A DNA stretch of 64,000 nt from JADLBR01 sp020847615 (GTDB lineage Bacteria; Verrucomicrobiota; Verrucomicrobiia; JADLBR01), in the NCBI GenBank assembly GCA_026646655.1, contig JAPKHT010000011.1:1-64000 (forward strand). The letters are read 5' to 3'. Every line of letters starts with the position of its first letter. Position 1 is the stretch's first letter. This document shows, piece by piece, positions 16,248 through 24,328 of the stretch. A model generated the notes under the pieces. That model had not been told where the DNA came from. It saw only the letters and a list, made by a program, of their open reading frames with translations, and searched no databases. A program made the position numbers and the translations under genes.

Positions 16248-17642
16248 TCACCGCCGCCGCATGTCGTCCTCGCCGGACGAGGCACCCCCCGCCGCCTCGA
16301 TCGGCCGGTCAAACTCGAGTTTGACGACCATCACGGTGTTCGCCATCTCGTTGGCGGGAAGCCCACGGAGCCGCAGGTATCCTTTCTGCTCCAGGTGATC
16401 GCTCGGGACCATGTCCATGGAGAACGCCACGGGCCGCCCGTCGTTGAGCAGGGTCGCGCGCTTCGGCGCGACGGCGAATGGCTTGAGTTTCACGGCATCC
16501 GCGGGCGGATCGGCGTTCAGGTGCACGTACAGGTTGTTGCCGCGGCGCGTGAGCATGACGTTGCGGTTCTGCGCGAGGCCCGATGCGGGCTCGGCCCCCT
16601 CCAGCGACTCCTTCACGCTCCCGTACCACGCGCCGATCCTTCCCAGTATCGCGGAGGCCTCGGGCGGTATCGTGCCATCGGGCGTCGGCCCCACGTTCAG
16701 CAGATAGTTCGCGTCGCGCGCGAGGTAGCGGTCGATGCTGCGGATCAGGTGCCGGTCGGAATAGTAATCCTCGTCCTTGCGGTAGCCCCAGCTCTCAACG
16801 CCGACGGACTGGCAGGCCTCGGTGGGCCGGTCGAAGGCCGCGGCGTCGCCCGACTTCTTGTCGTAGTCGCGCTCCGGGGTGCCGAAGTCGCCATCGTCAA
16901 AGCCGCGATTATTGATCACGGCCTTGGGCTGCAGTTGCCGGATCATCGCGTTGATCGAGGGATCCTTGTGCTGCGGCACGTTCATGTCCCACCAGAACCC
17001 GTGCAGTTCCCCGTAGTTCGAGCACAGCTCGCGCACCTGGCCCCGCAGGAACTCCAGATACTTGTCCCAGCTGGGCTCGTCCCCCGGCTCGGGTCCCGCC
17101 AGTTCATGGTGCCGCCCCTGATTCGGGTAGTTCGGCTGATGCCAGTCGGCGATCGAGTAGTACAGGCACAGCGGAAAGCCGCGCCTGTGGCAGGCGTCGG
17201 CCAGCATCCGGACGACGTCCTTGCCATACGGCGTGTTCATGGTGTTGTACGGCGTCAGTTTCGTGTCCCACAGGCAGAAGCCATCGTGGTGCTTCGTGGT
17301 CAGGCAGATGTACTTCATGCCCGCGCGCTCCGCCAGATCGAGCCACGCCTCGGGGTCATACTTCGCCGGGTTCCACTGCGCCTGGAGCCTGGCGTACTCC
17401 GCGCGCGGGACGCGCCTGCGCCACTGGTGCTGCTCGTGGAAACCCGGGATCGCGTACAGCCCCCAGTGCACGAACATCCCGAATCGCCGCTCGAAGAACC
17501 AGTCGCGCCCATCGCCAAATCGCGGGATGCGCTTGGGCACCGCCGGCGCCCCCACGGTCTCCGCGGCGAGCGCCCCGATCTGCGCGATGGGTGGCATCGC
17601 CGCGGTCGCGGCGACGGCCCTGAGGAATGATCTGCGTCTCAT
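16248..17642 (-). CDS. Tat-exported GH29 alpha-L-fucosidase
   Basis: Retaining exo-fucosidase of 464 residues, exported by a twin-arginine leader (MRRRSFLRAVAATAAMPP). GH29 hallmarks: WFFERRFGMFVHWGLYAIPG, TTKHHDGFCLWDTK, and the nucleophile region GELHGFWWDMNV with D219. The acid/base residue varies across the family and I cannot assign it. A C-terminal beta domain with VMLTRRGNNLYVHLN follows. Its ATG overlaps the sulfatase stop as ATGA, so translation is coupled. This pairing points to release of fucose from a sulfated glycan after desulfation. It would act outside the cytoplasmic membrane. Confidence 0.92.
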   Translation of the reverse strand: MRRRSFLRAVAATAAMPPIAQIGALAAETVGAPAVPKRIPRFGDGRDWFFERRFGMFVHWGLYAIPGFHEQHQWRRRVPRAEYARLQAQWNPAKYDPEAWLDLAERAGMKYICLTTKHHDGFCLWDTKLTPYNTMNTPYGKDVVRMLADACHRRGFPLCLYYSIADWHQPNYPNQGRHHELAGPEPGDEPSWDKYLEFLRGQVRELCSNYGELHGFWWDMNVPQHKDPSINAMIRQLQPKAVINNRGFDDGDFGTPERDYDKKSGDAAAFDRPTEACQSVGVESWGYRKDEDYYSDRHLIRSIDRYLARDANYLLNVGPTPDGTIPPEASAILGRIGAWYGSVKESLEGAEPASGLAQNRNVMLTRRGNNLYVHLNADPPADAVKLKPFAVAPKRATLLNDGRPVAFSMDMVPSDHLEQKGYLRLRGLPANEMANTVMVVKLEFDRPIEAAGGASSGEDDMRRR

Positions 17643-18964
17643 GGTGTCGATTTCCTGCCCTTCTTGGGTTTGGGTTCTTCGGGGCCGGGTGGCGTCCACG
17701 CCGCCGGCTTCGGCGCCGCGACTTCGAGAGGGCATGGGTCTCCCAGCCGCTTTTGCCAGCCGCGCAGCGCCCCCATCATCCGCGCGATCCGTTCGGAGTT
17801 CGCGGGATCGCCCGAAAGGTCGCGCAGTTCGTCGGGATCGGACTGGAGGTCAAACAGCTGGGTCCGATCAATCTGCGGGTAACGGATCAGTTTCCACCGG
17901 TCGTCGCGCACCGCGCGCTGCACGTCCCGGTAGGAGAGGAACAGCGAATCGCGGACGCCCCCTGACGAACCTCCCATGATGGGCTTCAGGCTCCGGCCAT
18001 CGATGGCCGCGGGGACCGCGATCCCCGCGAGATCACAGAAGGTCGGAAAGAGGTCCAGCAGATACACGAGCGCCCGGCTCTCGCCCCTCGGGATGCCCGA
18101 TCCCGAAAAGATCAGCGGCACCTTGAGCCCTGGCTCGTACACGTTCTGCTTGCCCATCAGGCCATGGCTGCCGATCGACAGGCCGTTGTCCGACGTGAAC
18201 ACGATGATCGTGTCCTGCGCCAGGCCCGCCTCGCCGACGGCGGCCAGCAGCCGGCCGATGTGAAAATCGAGCCCGCTGATGGTCGCGTAGTATTCGTGGA
18301 GATGGCGCCGGATCTCCTCCTCGGTCCTCGGCCACGGGGCGAGGCGCTCGTCGCGGACCGCCATCTCCCCGTTGTCGAAGGGGTGCTGCGGCAGGTAGTT
18401 CTTCGGGAGGGGTATCTTGTCCCTCTCGTAGAGGGCCATGTATTTTTCCGCCGCGGTGCGCGGGTCGTGGGGATTGGGCCACGCCAACTGCATGAACAGC
18501 GGGCGCTCCCGGTCCCGCGCCCGCAGGAATTGGATCGCGGCATCGACGATGTACTTGCCCGGTTCGCCACCGACGTGCTCGAGGTCGTTGCTGGGCAGGG
18601 CCCGCGAGTGCTCAAACCTGGCCTCGATCAGGCCCGCGGCGCGGAACAGCTCGGGCATCGTCTGCCCATCGGGCTTCGCGTGGGTGCCCTCGTAGCGGAA
18701 GTAGGCCTTGCCGCATTGCAGCATATTGCGGCTCGGCGTGCAGACCGCGCCCACGTTCGCGCCCAGCGTGTACGCGTCGCGAAACACATACCCCGAGCGC
18801 GCCAGCGAATCCATGTGCGGCGTCTTGAGCACCGGATGCCCCAGCGCCCCCACCGCATCGAACCGCTGATCGTCGGTCAGGAGCAATATGATGTTGGGCG
18901 GGGCGGCCTGCGCCAAGGAGGTGAAAATCATGGCTGCTATGCCCGGGGCCAGGATGTGCCGCAT
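17639..18964 (-). CDS. Exported type I sulfatase (formylglycine-dependent)
   Basis: Hydrolyses sulfate esters, probably on a carbohydrate. The 441-residue protein has a signal peptide ending near AQA-APP. The first metal-binding motif is LLLTDDQRFDAVG (D31, D32). The maturation motif is C75-T-P-S-R-N-M-L, matching C-x-P-S-R; C75 would become formylglycine and needs a maturase not seen in this window. FTSDNGLSIGSHGLMGKQ holds the second metal site. The C-terminal subdomain with LFDLQSDPDELRDL is standard. The tail after residue 410 is proline- and lysine-rich. The only gene upstream on this strand is far away; the fucosidase follows with a 4-nt overlap. ATG 18964 lacks a strong ribosome site. 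Confidence 0.93.
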   Translation of the reverse strand: MRHILAPGIAAMIFTSLAQAAPPNIILLLTDDQRFDAVGALGHPVLKTPHMDSLARSGYVFRDAYTLGANVGAVCTPSRNMLQCGKAYFRYEGTHAKPDGQTMPELFRAAGLIEARFEHSRALPSNDLEHVGGEPGKYIVDAAIQFLRARDRERPLFMQLAWPNPHDPRTAAEKYMALYERDKIPLPKNYLPQHPFDNGEMAVRDERLAPWPRTEEEIRRHLHEYYATISGLDFHIGRLLAAVGEAGLAQDTIIVFTSDNGLSIGSHGLMGKQNVYEPGLKVPLIFSGSGIPRGESRALVYLLDLFPTFCDLAGIAVPAAIDGRSLKPIMGGSSGGVRDSLFLSYRDVQRAVRDDRWKLIRYPQIDRTQLFDLQSDPDELRDLSGDPANSERIARMMGALRGWQKRLGDPCPLEVAAPKPAAWTPPGPEEPKPKKGRKSTP

Positions 18965-19030
18965 GATGTGGAAACATCTATCAGGACCACGCGAGAGATG
19001 CAACGGCCCGCGCGGGTCCGCCGCGATTTC

Positions 19031-19055
19031 CGTGGCCGAACGCGTGAGCGTTTGG
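19031..19055. repeat. R1 repeat copy
   Basis: Core CCGAACGC/GCGTTTGG around GTGA, preceded by CGTGG instead of CGTAG. Lies in the 230-bp gap between the divergent sulfatase and propeller genes, where both promoters should be. Confidence 0.75.
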
Positions 19056-19194
19056 ACCGTCCCGCCCGCCGCGCGAGGTTGCGGGCATGCGAGCCCGGCC
19101 ACATTGCGGGCGGCAATGCGCAAACCCCCGATTGCCGAAAGACGGTTTCGTTGCATACTGACCTGGCCCCAGGCGATCGAACAAAGGACCCACG

Positions 19195-20484
19195 ATGCGC
19201 GCCCCAACCTCTCTTCTCATAGCCCAAGCCCTCGTCCTGATGACGGCCCCTCGGACGCAGTGCGCCAACTGGCCGTCATGGCGCGGCGACGTCGCCGGGT
19301 CTGGAAAATCGACCGAAAAGGATGTCCCGACGGAGTGGGGCCCCGACAGGAACATCCTGTGGCGAGCGCCCCTGCCCAATCGCGGCAACTCCACGCCAGC
19401 GATCTGGGGCGATAGGGCGTTCGTCACCCAGGTCATCGAGGCCGAAAACTTCCGGTGCCTCATGTGCTTTGACGCCAAGGATGGCAGGCTGCTCTGGAAG
19501 GCCGGGGCCTCGTTTGCGGCCCAGGAGCGCACCCACAAGACCAACCCCTACTGCTCCGCCTCACCGGCGACCGACGGCGAAAGCGTCATCGCCGCGTTCG
19601 GGTCGGCGGGGGTCTTCGCGTACGACCTCGAGGGCAAGGAACTCTGGCGCCGCGACCTTGGGCCCATCGACCATATCTGGGGCCACGCCTCCTCGCCAGT
19701 GATCCACAAGGATCTCGTCATCCTCCATCACGGGCCCGGCCCCGGATCGCGCCTCGTGGCGCTAGACAAAAAGTCCGGCAAGACGCGCTGGGAATGGAAG
19801 GAGCCCGCGTGGGACACGCGCGACCGGACGGACGGTTTCAAGGGGCGCGACGATGGCGTCTCCGGCACGTGGAGCACGCCGATCATCATCGGCGCGAACG
19901 GGCGCGATGAACTGATCATCGCGCTCCCCACGCAGGTCGCGGCCTTCGAACCCTCCACCGGAAAGCAGCTATGGTTCTGCCGCGGCATGAGCCCCCTGAT
20001 CTACACCTCGCCCATGTATGGCGACGGCACGGTCGTGGTGCTCGGCGGCTATTACGGGAACTCGCTCGCCGTGCGTCCCGGCGGCAGCGGCGACGTCACC
20101 GACTCGCATCGCCTCTGGCACTTCGTGCGCCACAACGGCGGCATCGGATCAGGGATCATCCAAGACGGTCACCTCTATTATCACACCACCGGCGGCGAGG
20201 CGCTCTGCCTCGACCTCAAGACCGGCGCCACCATCTGGGAACAGCGCCTCCGCGGCGAGGCCAAGCAGTCTGGCTCCTGGGCATCCATGACCCTCGCCGG
20301 GGACCGCATCTACCTCCCGACAAAGAAAGGGGAGACATTCGTCTTTCGGGCCGCGCCCAGATTCGAGCAGATCGCCGTCAATGCCCTCGGCGAGGAGAGC
20401 GACTCCTCGGTCGTCATTTCCAACGGCCGCATCTTCCTCCGCACCCACCAGGCGCTGTGGTGCGTCGGACGGAAGAGCCCCTGA
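19195..20484 (+). CDS. Exported PQQ-like (BamB-type) beta-propeller protein
   Basis: Exported protein of 429 residues with a signal peptide (LLIAQALVLMTAPRTQCA) and about seven PQQ-like blades marked by repeated G-x-x-L-W and A-x-D-x-K/x-x-G-K signatures: FDAKDGRLLWKAG, YDLEGKELWRRDL, LDKKSGKTRWEWK, FEPSTGKQLWFCR and LDLKTGATIWEQR. No calcium/PQQ catalytic residues or haem motif (CxxCH) are visible, so it is probably not a quinoprotein dehydrogenase. Homologues are abundant in Planctomycetes and Lentisphaerae without a clear role. It is divergent from the sulfatase-fucosidase pair and may share its regulation. Confidence 0.85.
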   Translation: MRAPTSLLIAQALVLMTAPRTQCANWPSWRGDVAGSGKSTEKDVPTEWGPDRNILWRAPLPNRGNSTPAIWGDRAFVTQVIEAENFRCLMCFDAKDGRLLWKAGASFAAQERTHKTNPYCSASPATDGESVIAAFGSAGVFAYDLEGKELWRRDLGPIDHIWGHASSPVIHKDLVILHHGPGPGSRLVALDKKSGKTRWEWKEPAWDTRDRTDGFKGRDDGVSGTWSTPIIIGANGRDELIIALPTQVAAFEPSTGKQLWFCRGMSPLIYTSPMYGDGTVVVLGGYYGNSLAVRPGGSGDVTDSHRLWHFVRHNGGIGSGIIQDGHLYYHTTGGEALCLDLKTGATIWEQRLRGEAKQSGSWASMTLAGDRIYLPTKKGETFVFRAAPRFEQIAVNALGEESDSSVVISNGRIFLRTHQALWCVGRKSP

Positions 20485-20539
20485 CGCGGGCCTGTCAACG
20501 GCCGTGACCCTGCGGCGGGCACCATCGGCAGGCGAAAAT

Positions 20540-20567
20540 GTAGCCGAACGCGCCAGCGTTTGGCCGA
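20540..20567. repeat. R1 repeat copy (GCCA loop)
   Basis: GTAG followed by CCGAACGC, loop GCCA, and GCGTTTGG, 55 bp after the stop of the propeller gene and upstream of galE. The arms are conserved while the loop differs, which supports selection on the hairpin. Confidence 0.75.
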
Positions 20568-20627
20568 CGGCCCCAGGCTGCAATTTCCGCATTCACGGCA
20601 GGCCCCCCGTCGGCATAATCCCCCGCG

Positions 20628-21599
20628 ATGAAGATTTTCCTCACCGGTGGCGCGGGATACATCGGCAGCATCTGCGCGGAGTACCTGCTGGACCACGGCC
20701 ACGAAGTCGTTGTGTTCGACAACCTCACCGAGGGACACCGCTCGGCCGTGGACCCGCGCGCGCGTTTCATCGAGGGCGACCTGAATGACCGAGAGACCAC
20801 GCTGGCCGTCGTCCGTCGCGCGGCGCCAGAGGCCGTCATGCATTTCGCCGCGAACGCGCTGGTCGCCGAATCCATGCGCGACCCGTCCAAATACTTCCGC
20901 AACAACGTGGGCGGCGGCATCAACCTGGCCGACGCCGCGGTGGCGGCGGGCGTCGGCGTCCTCATCTTCTCGTCGACCTGCGCGACCTACGGCGTGCCCG
21001 AGCGGATGCCGATGGACGAGTCGCTCCCGCAGCGGCCGATCAATCCCTACGGCGAATCAAAGCTCATGTTCGAGCGCGTCCTCGATTGGTACGGGCGCAT
21101 CCACGGCCTCCGGCATGTCAACCTCCGCTACTTTAACGCCGCCGGCGCATCGGAGAAATATGGGGAGCATCACCGCATCGAGTCGCACCTTATCCCGAAT
21201 GTCCTCAGGGTCGCCCTCGGCCAGGGCCCGCACGTCGAGATTTACGGCACCGACCACCCCACGCCCGACGGCACGTGCATCCGCGATTTCATCCACAACA
21301 TCGACCTCGCGCAGGCCCACGAGCGTGCGCTCCGCGCACCCGCCAGCGCGTCATTCAACATCGGCACCGGTTCGGGTTACTCGGTCCGGCAGGTCATCGA
21401 CGTCGCGCGCAAGATCACCGGCCACCCGATCCCCGTCGTCGAAAAACCAGCGCGACCCGGCGATCCCCCGAGGCTCGTCGCGTCGGCCGATAAACTCGCC
21501 CGCGAGCTGGGCTGGCGCCCGAAATTCGACCGCCTCGAGGACATCGTCGCCTCCGCGTGGCGCTGGCACAGTGCGCACCCGGACGGATACGCGGACTGA
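20628..21599 (+). CDS. galE: UDP-glucose 4-epimerase
   Basis: Interconverts UDP-galactose and UDP-glucose in the cytoplasm (Leloir pathway and cell-surface sugar supply). The 323-residue extended SDR has the NAD motif GGAGYIG (7-13), the acidic D31 that binds the adenosine ribose, FSST (S115, S116, T117), and the catalytic Y141-x3-K145 in YGESK. NLRYFNAAGA and IRDFIHNIDLAQAH are epimerase-specific. The length is slightly below the usual 330-340. It is followed after 10 bp by the large hydrolase-like gene. The galactosidases elsewhere in the window would supply galactose to this pathway. Confidence 0.93.
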   Translation: MKIFLTGGAGYIGSICAEYLLDHGHEVVVFDNLTEGHRSAVDPRARFIEGDLNDRETTLAVVRRAAPEAVMHFAANALVAESMRDPSKYFRNNVGGGINLADAAVAAGVGVLIFSSTCATYGVPERMPMDESLPQRPINPYGESKLMFERVLDWYGRIHGLRHVNLRYFNAAGASEKYGEHHRIESHLIPNVLRVALGQGPHVEIYGTDHPTPDGTCIRDFIHNIDLAQAHERALRAPASASFNIGTGSGYSVRQVIDVARKITGHPIPVVEKPARPGDPPRLVASADKLARELGWRPKFDRLEDIVASAWRWHSAHPDGYAD

Positions 21600-21609
21600 G
21601 GGGCCTCGC

Positions 21610-24093
21610 ATGATGGCCCGGACCAAGCGCACCGCACGCCTCCTCCTGATCGCCGCCCTCGGGAGTCCGGCCATGGGCCCGTCTGCCGAACCCGGGCAGA
21701 TCGCGTTGTCTGCGGACCCTTCGACGGGGCGCGTTCGCCTGACGGACAAGCGCGCCGGCGTCACCTGGGACCTTGGCAAGGTGACCGATGCAACGCTCGC
21801 GCCCGACGGCGCCAGCGCGCTCGTCGCCACCACGCCGCCAGAGAAGGATGCCGTCGCGCTCCTCGACCACGCGCTCTCGATCCCGCCGGATGCCGGCGGC
21901 GCCGCACTCGTGCCGGTCCGCGAGGGCCTGCTCGTCCCAGCGGATGGACCCGCAGATTTCTCGCGCCGCTTCCCGACCTCCGGCTACGAGGGCTGCCACA
22001 TGAACATGGTCGGCTTCCTCAAGGAAGGCGCCGCCCTCCTCATGACCTGGGATGATCCCTATATCGCACCCGAACTGACCAAGACGAAAGACGGCCTCGC
22101 GTGCTCCGTCCACACCCGGCGTCCCCCGCATGCCAAAGGTCCCGCCCCCACCTCGATCACGCTGACGCCGCTCGGAAGGGGCGACTGGAATACGGTGGCC
22201 GAGGCCTACCGCCAGGCGGCGGACGCGAGGGGCCGCGCCATCACGCTGCGCGAGAAGGTGCGGCGAAACGGAGAGACCGACAAGTTGCTCGGCGCCTCCA
22301 ATGCCAAACTGTGGACCTGCCTCAACCGCCGCCGCAATGAGGAGAGCACCGCCGACGAGTCGGTGAAGGTGCACTGGACCTTCGACGAGGCGGCCCAGAT
22401 CGCCGAGCACCTGAAACGGGATCTCGGCATCGACCGGTGCCTCTTCATGATCGGCGGCTGGACCGAGGGGGGATACGACTGCCGCCACCCGGACGCGCTG
22501 CCCGCGAACCCCGAATGCGGCGGCAACGCCGCCCTCGCCGACGCGACCAGGCGCATCAGGGCCCTCGGCTATGTCGCGTGCTTCCACGACAATTATCAGG
22601 ACATGTACCGCGACGCCAAGTCATGGGACCCCGCGTGCCTGCAGAAACGGCCCGACGGCTCGCCCATGGCGGGCGGCCGCTGGCTCGGGGGGCGCGCCTG
22701 GCTGGTGTGCGCGCCCGAAACGGTCCGGCTCGCGCGCCGGCCGCAGAACCTCCCAGAGGTGCAGCGGCTGTTCGGCCCGCAGGCCTATTTCATCGACACG
22801 ACTTTCGCGGTCGACCCCCAGGAGTGCTTTGACCCCAACCACCCCCTGGATCGCGGCGAAGACATCCTGTGGAAGCGGCGACTGGCCGATTTTGCCCGCG
22901 AGACCTTCGGCCTGTTCGGCTCGGAATGCGGGCGCGAGTGGGCCATACCGCACAGCGATTTCTTCGAGGGGCTCAGCGGGGTCAGCGGACGCTATTTCCA
23001 CAACCTCGATCCCGCTTCGCTTGGCGCTACGGTGATCCCGCTGTTCGAGATGGTCTACCACGATTGCGAGGCCGTCTTCGGGAAGTACGGGTATGACCCG
23101 GAGGGGGCCGCGGAATATGTCGCGCACCACGCGCTCTGCGCCAGGGCGCTGAACCACCATTCGTTCCCGAACCACCTGTACTGGAAAGATCCGCAGGGTT
23201 CCGCGCCCGCGCACATCCGGGCCCGCCCCAGCATCGCCTCGGTCGAATCCATCGGCCCGCGCTCGCTGCGTATCCGATACCGCTGGCACGTCGATGCCGA
23301 TTGCGAGGGCGACTGGCGCGCATTCGTCCATTTCGGGAAAGGCGAGCCGGTCCCCTTCCAGAATGACCACGCCCTGCCGCGCCCGGTCGCGGCCTGGCGC
23401 GCGGGCGACGTGATCGACGTTGGACCCTTCGACGTCGCCATCCCCGAGAGCTTTAGGGCGGATGCGGCCGACGTGTACATGGGCCTTTGCCGCAACGCGG
23501 AGGGCGCCGAGCGCGCCCGGTTGCCAGGCGGGGGCCCCGACCGGCGGGTGCGGGTGGGTCGCATCCGCCTCAAGCCCTCGCTCTCCGTCGATCGCAGTGA
23601 CCCGCCCCGCGCCATCGGCGATGCCGGGTCCTTCGCGCGCGCCGACGGCGGCTGGGCCGAAGGACTCTGCGCCACCGATCGCTTCTTGAAGAATACCCAC
23701 GAGATCCTCGGCCCTCTCGCGCGGGTGACCGCGCACGCGCGCCTGACGCGGCTCGAGTTCCTGACCACGGATCGCTCCGTGCGACGCGCCACCTATGGCG
23801 AAGGCGAAGACGCCACCTCGGTGACCGTCAACTTCGGCGAAACCGCGTTCACCGCGTCGTCGCGCGACGGGGGCGATGTCTCCCTTCCCCCTTTCGGGAT
23901 CCTGATCGACTCCCCGACGTTCATCGCCTTCCATGCCTCGAGTTGGGCCGGGCGCGCATACCCGAAGCCCGCGCTATTCACCATCCGCAGGGACGGCGGG
24001 CGCGCTCGCATCTTCCACGGATTTGGCGACCCGCGGCTGAACTGGCGGGGCAAGGAATTGACCGCGCCGCGAGAATTGGACATCCCGGACTAG
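21610..24093 (+). CDS. Large exported glycoside hydrolase-like protein, possibly DUF5696-related
   Basis: Protein of 827 residues with a signal-like leader (LLLIAALGSPAMGPSA). An N-terminal beta-rich domain (to about 210) is followed by what looks like a TIM barrel: KVHWTFDEAAQIAEHLKRDL, CLFMIGGWTEGGYDCRHPD, IRALGYVACFHDNYQDMY, AYFIDTTFAVDPQECFDPNH and FGLFGSECGREWAIPHSDFFEG, the last two offering candidate catalytic Asp and Glu. A C-terminal beta-sandwich region completes it. I recall similar architecture in proteins annotated DUF5696 or distantly related to GH101/alpha-galactosidase-type barrels, but this is tentative. ATG 21610 is 10 bp after galE, so they are co-transcribed. No activity can be assigned. 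Confidence 0.7.
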   Translation: MMARTKRTARLLLIAALGSPAMGPSAEPGQIALSADPSTGRVRLTDKRAGVTWDLGKVTDATLAPDGASALVATTPPEKDAVALLDHALSIPPDAGGAALVPVREGLLVPADGPADFSRRFPTSGYEGCHMNMVGFLKEGAALLMTWDDPYIAPELTKTKDGLACSVHTRRPPHAKGPAPTSITLTPLGRGDWNTVAEAYRQAADARGRAITLREKVRRNGETDKLLGASNAKLWTCLNRRRNEESTADESVKVHWTFDEAAQIAEHLKRDLGIDRCLFMIGGWTEGGYDCRHPDALPANPECGGNAALADATRRIRALGYVACFHDNYQDMYRDAKSWDPACLQKRPDGSPMAGGRWLGGRAWLVCAPETVRLARRPQNLPEVQRLFGPQAYFIDTTFAVDPQECFDPNHPLDRGEDILWKRRLADFARETFGLFGSECGREWAIPHSDFFEGLSGVSGRYFHNLDPASLGATVIPLFEMVYHDCEAVFGKYGYDPEGAAEYVAHHALCARALNHHSFPNHLYWKDPQGSAPAHIRARPSIASVESIGPRSLRIRYRWHVDADCEGDWRAFVHFGKGEPVPFQNDHALPRPVAAWRAGDVIDVGPFDVAIPESFRADAADVYMGLCRNAEGAERARLPGGGPDRRVRVGRIRLKPSLSVDRSDPPRAIGDAGSFARADGGWAEGLCATDRFLKNTHEILGPLARVTAHARLTRLEFLTTDRSVRRATYGEGEDATSVTVNFGETAFTASSRDGGDVSLPPFGILIDSPTFIAFHASSWAGRAYPKPALFTIRRDGGRARIFHGFGDPRLNWRGKELTAPRELDIPD

Positions 24094-24145
24094 CAGTTTC
24101 AAAATTCGGGACCCTCCGATGCGTGTCTCAAGAAGCATGGAATCA

Positions 24146-24204
24146 GCAGGTTATGCGGATGCCGCCTAACCTGCATATTTCACGCGCATGCGCGAAATAT
24201 GCAG
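24146..24204. repeat. Two abutting hairpins downstream of the hydrolase-like gene
   Basis: GCAGGTTA (24146-24153) pairs with TAACCTGC (24167-24174). Overlapping its end, CTGCATATTTC (24171-24181) pairs with GAAATATGCAG (24194-24204) around a GCGCATGCGC palindrome. The shared CTGC means the two folds compete for the same bases. No T-run follows. An R2 copy begins immediately after. Confidence 0.65.
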
Positions 24205-24302
24205 GCTCAAAGGCGGTACTACGAGCCCAAGACCACGGGAATGTTCGTAGTGGTGCCTTTAGGCACTCCGCGACTCACCAGAGGTTTCCACATGAATGAT
24301 GC
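24205..24302. repeat. R2 repeat copy 2
   Basis: Matches the 5455 copy almost base for base from ACTACGAGC through the GTGCC/GGCAC hairpin and into the CCGCGACTCACCAGA tail. The first hairpin is decayed (AGGCGGT only). It ends at the stop of the leftward Gfo/Idh gene. Confidence 0.75.
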
Positions 24303-24328
24303 TGCGCGTCATCGCGCCAACCGTGAAG

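Noticed and set aside
10932..20484. Quinoprotein dehydrogenase activity for the two PQQ-like propellers
   Set aside because: No haem CxxCH motif, no disulfide Cys-Cys pair and no calcium/Asp catalytic motif typical of PQQ dehydrogenases were seen; blade signatures alone do not imply PQQ binding.
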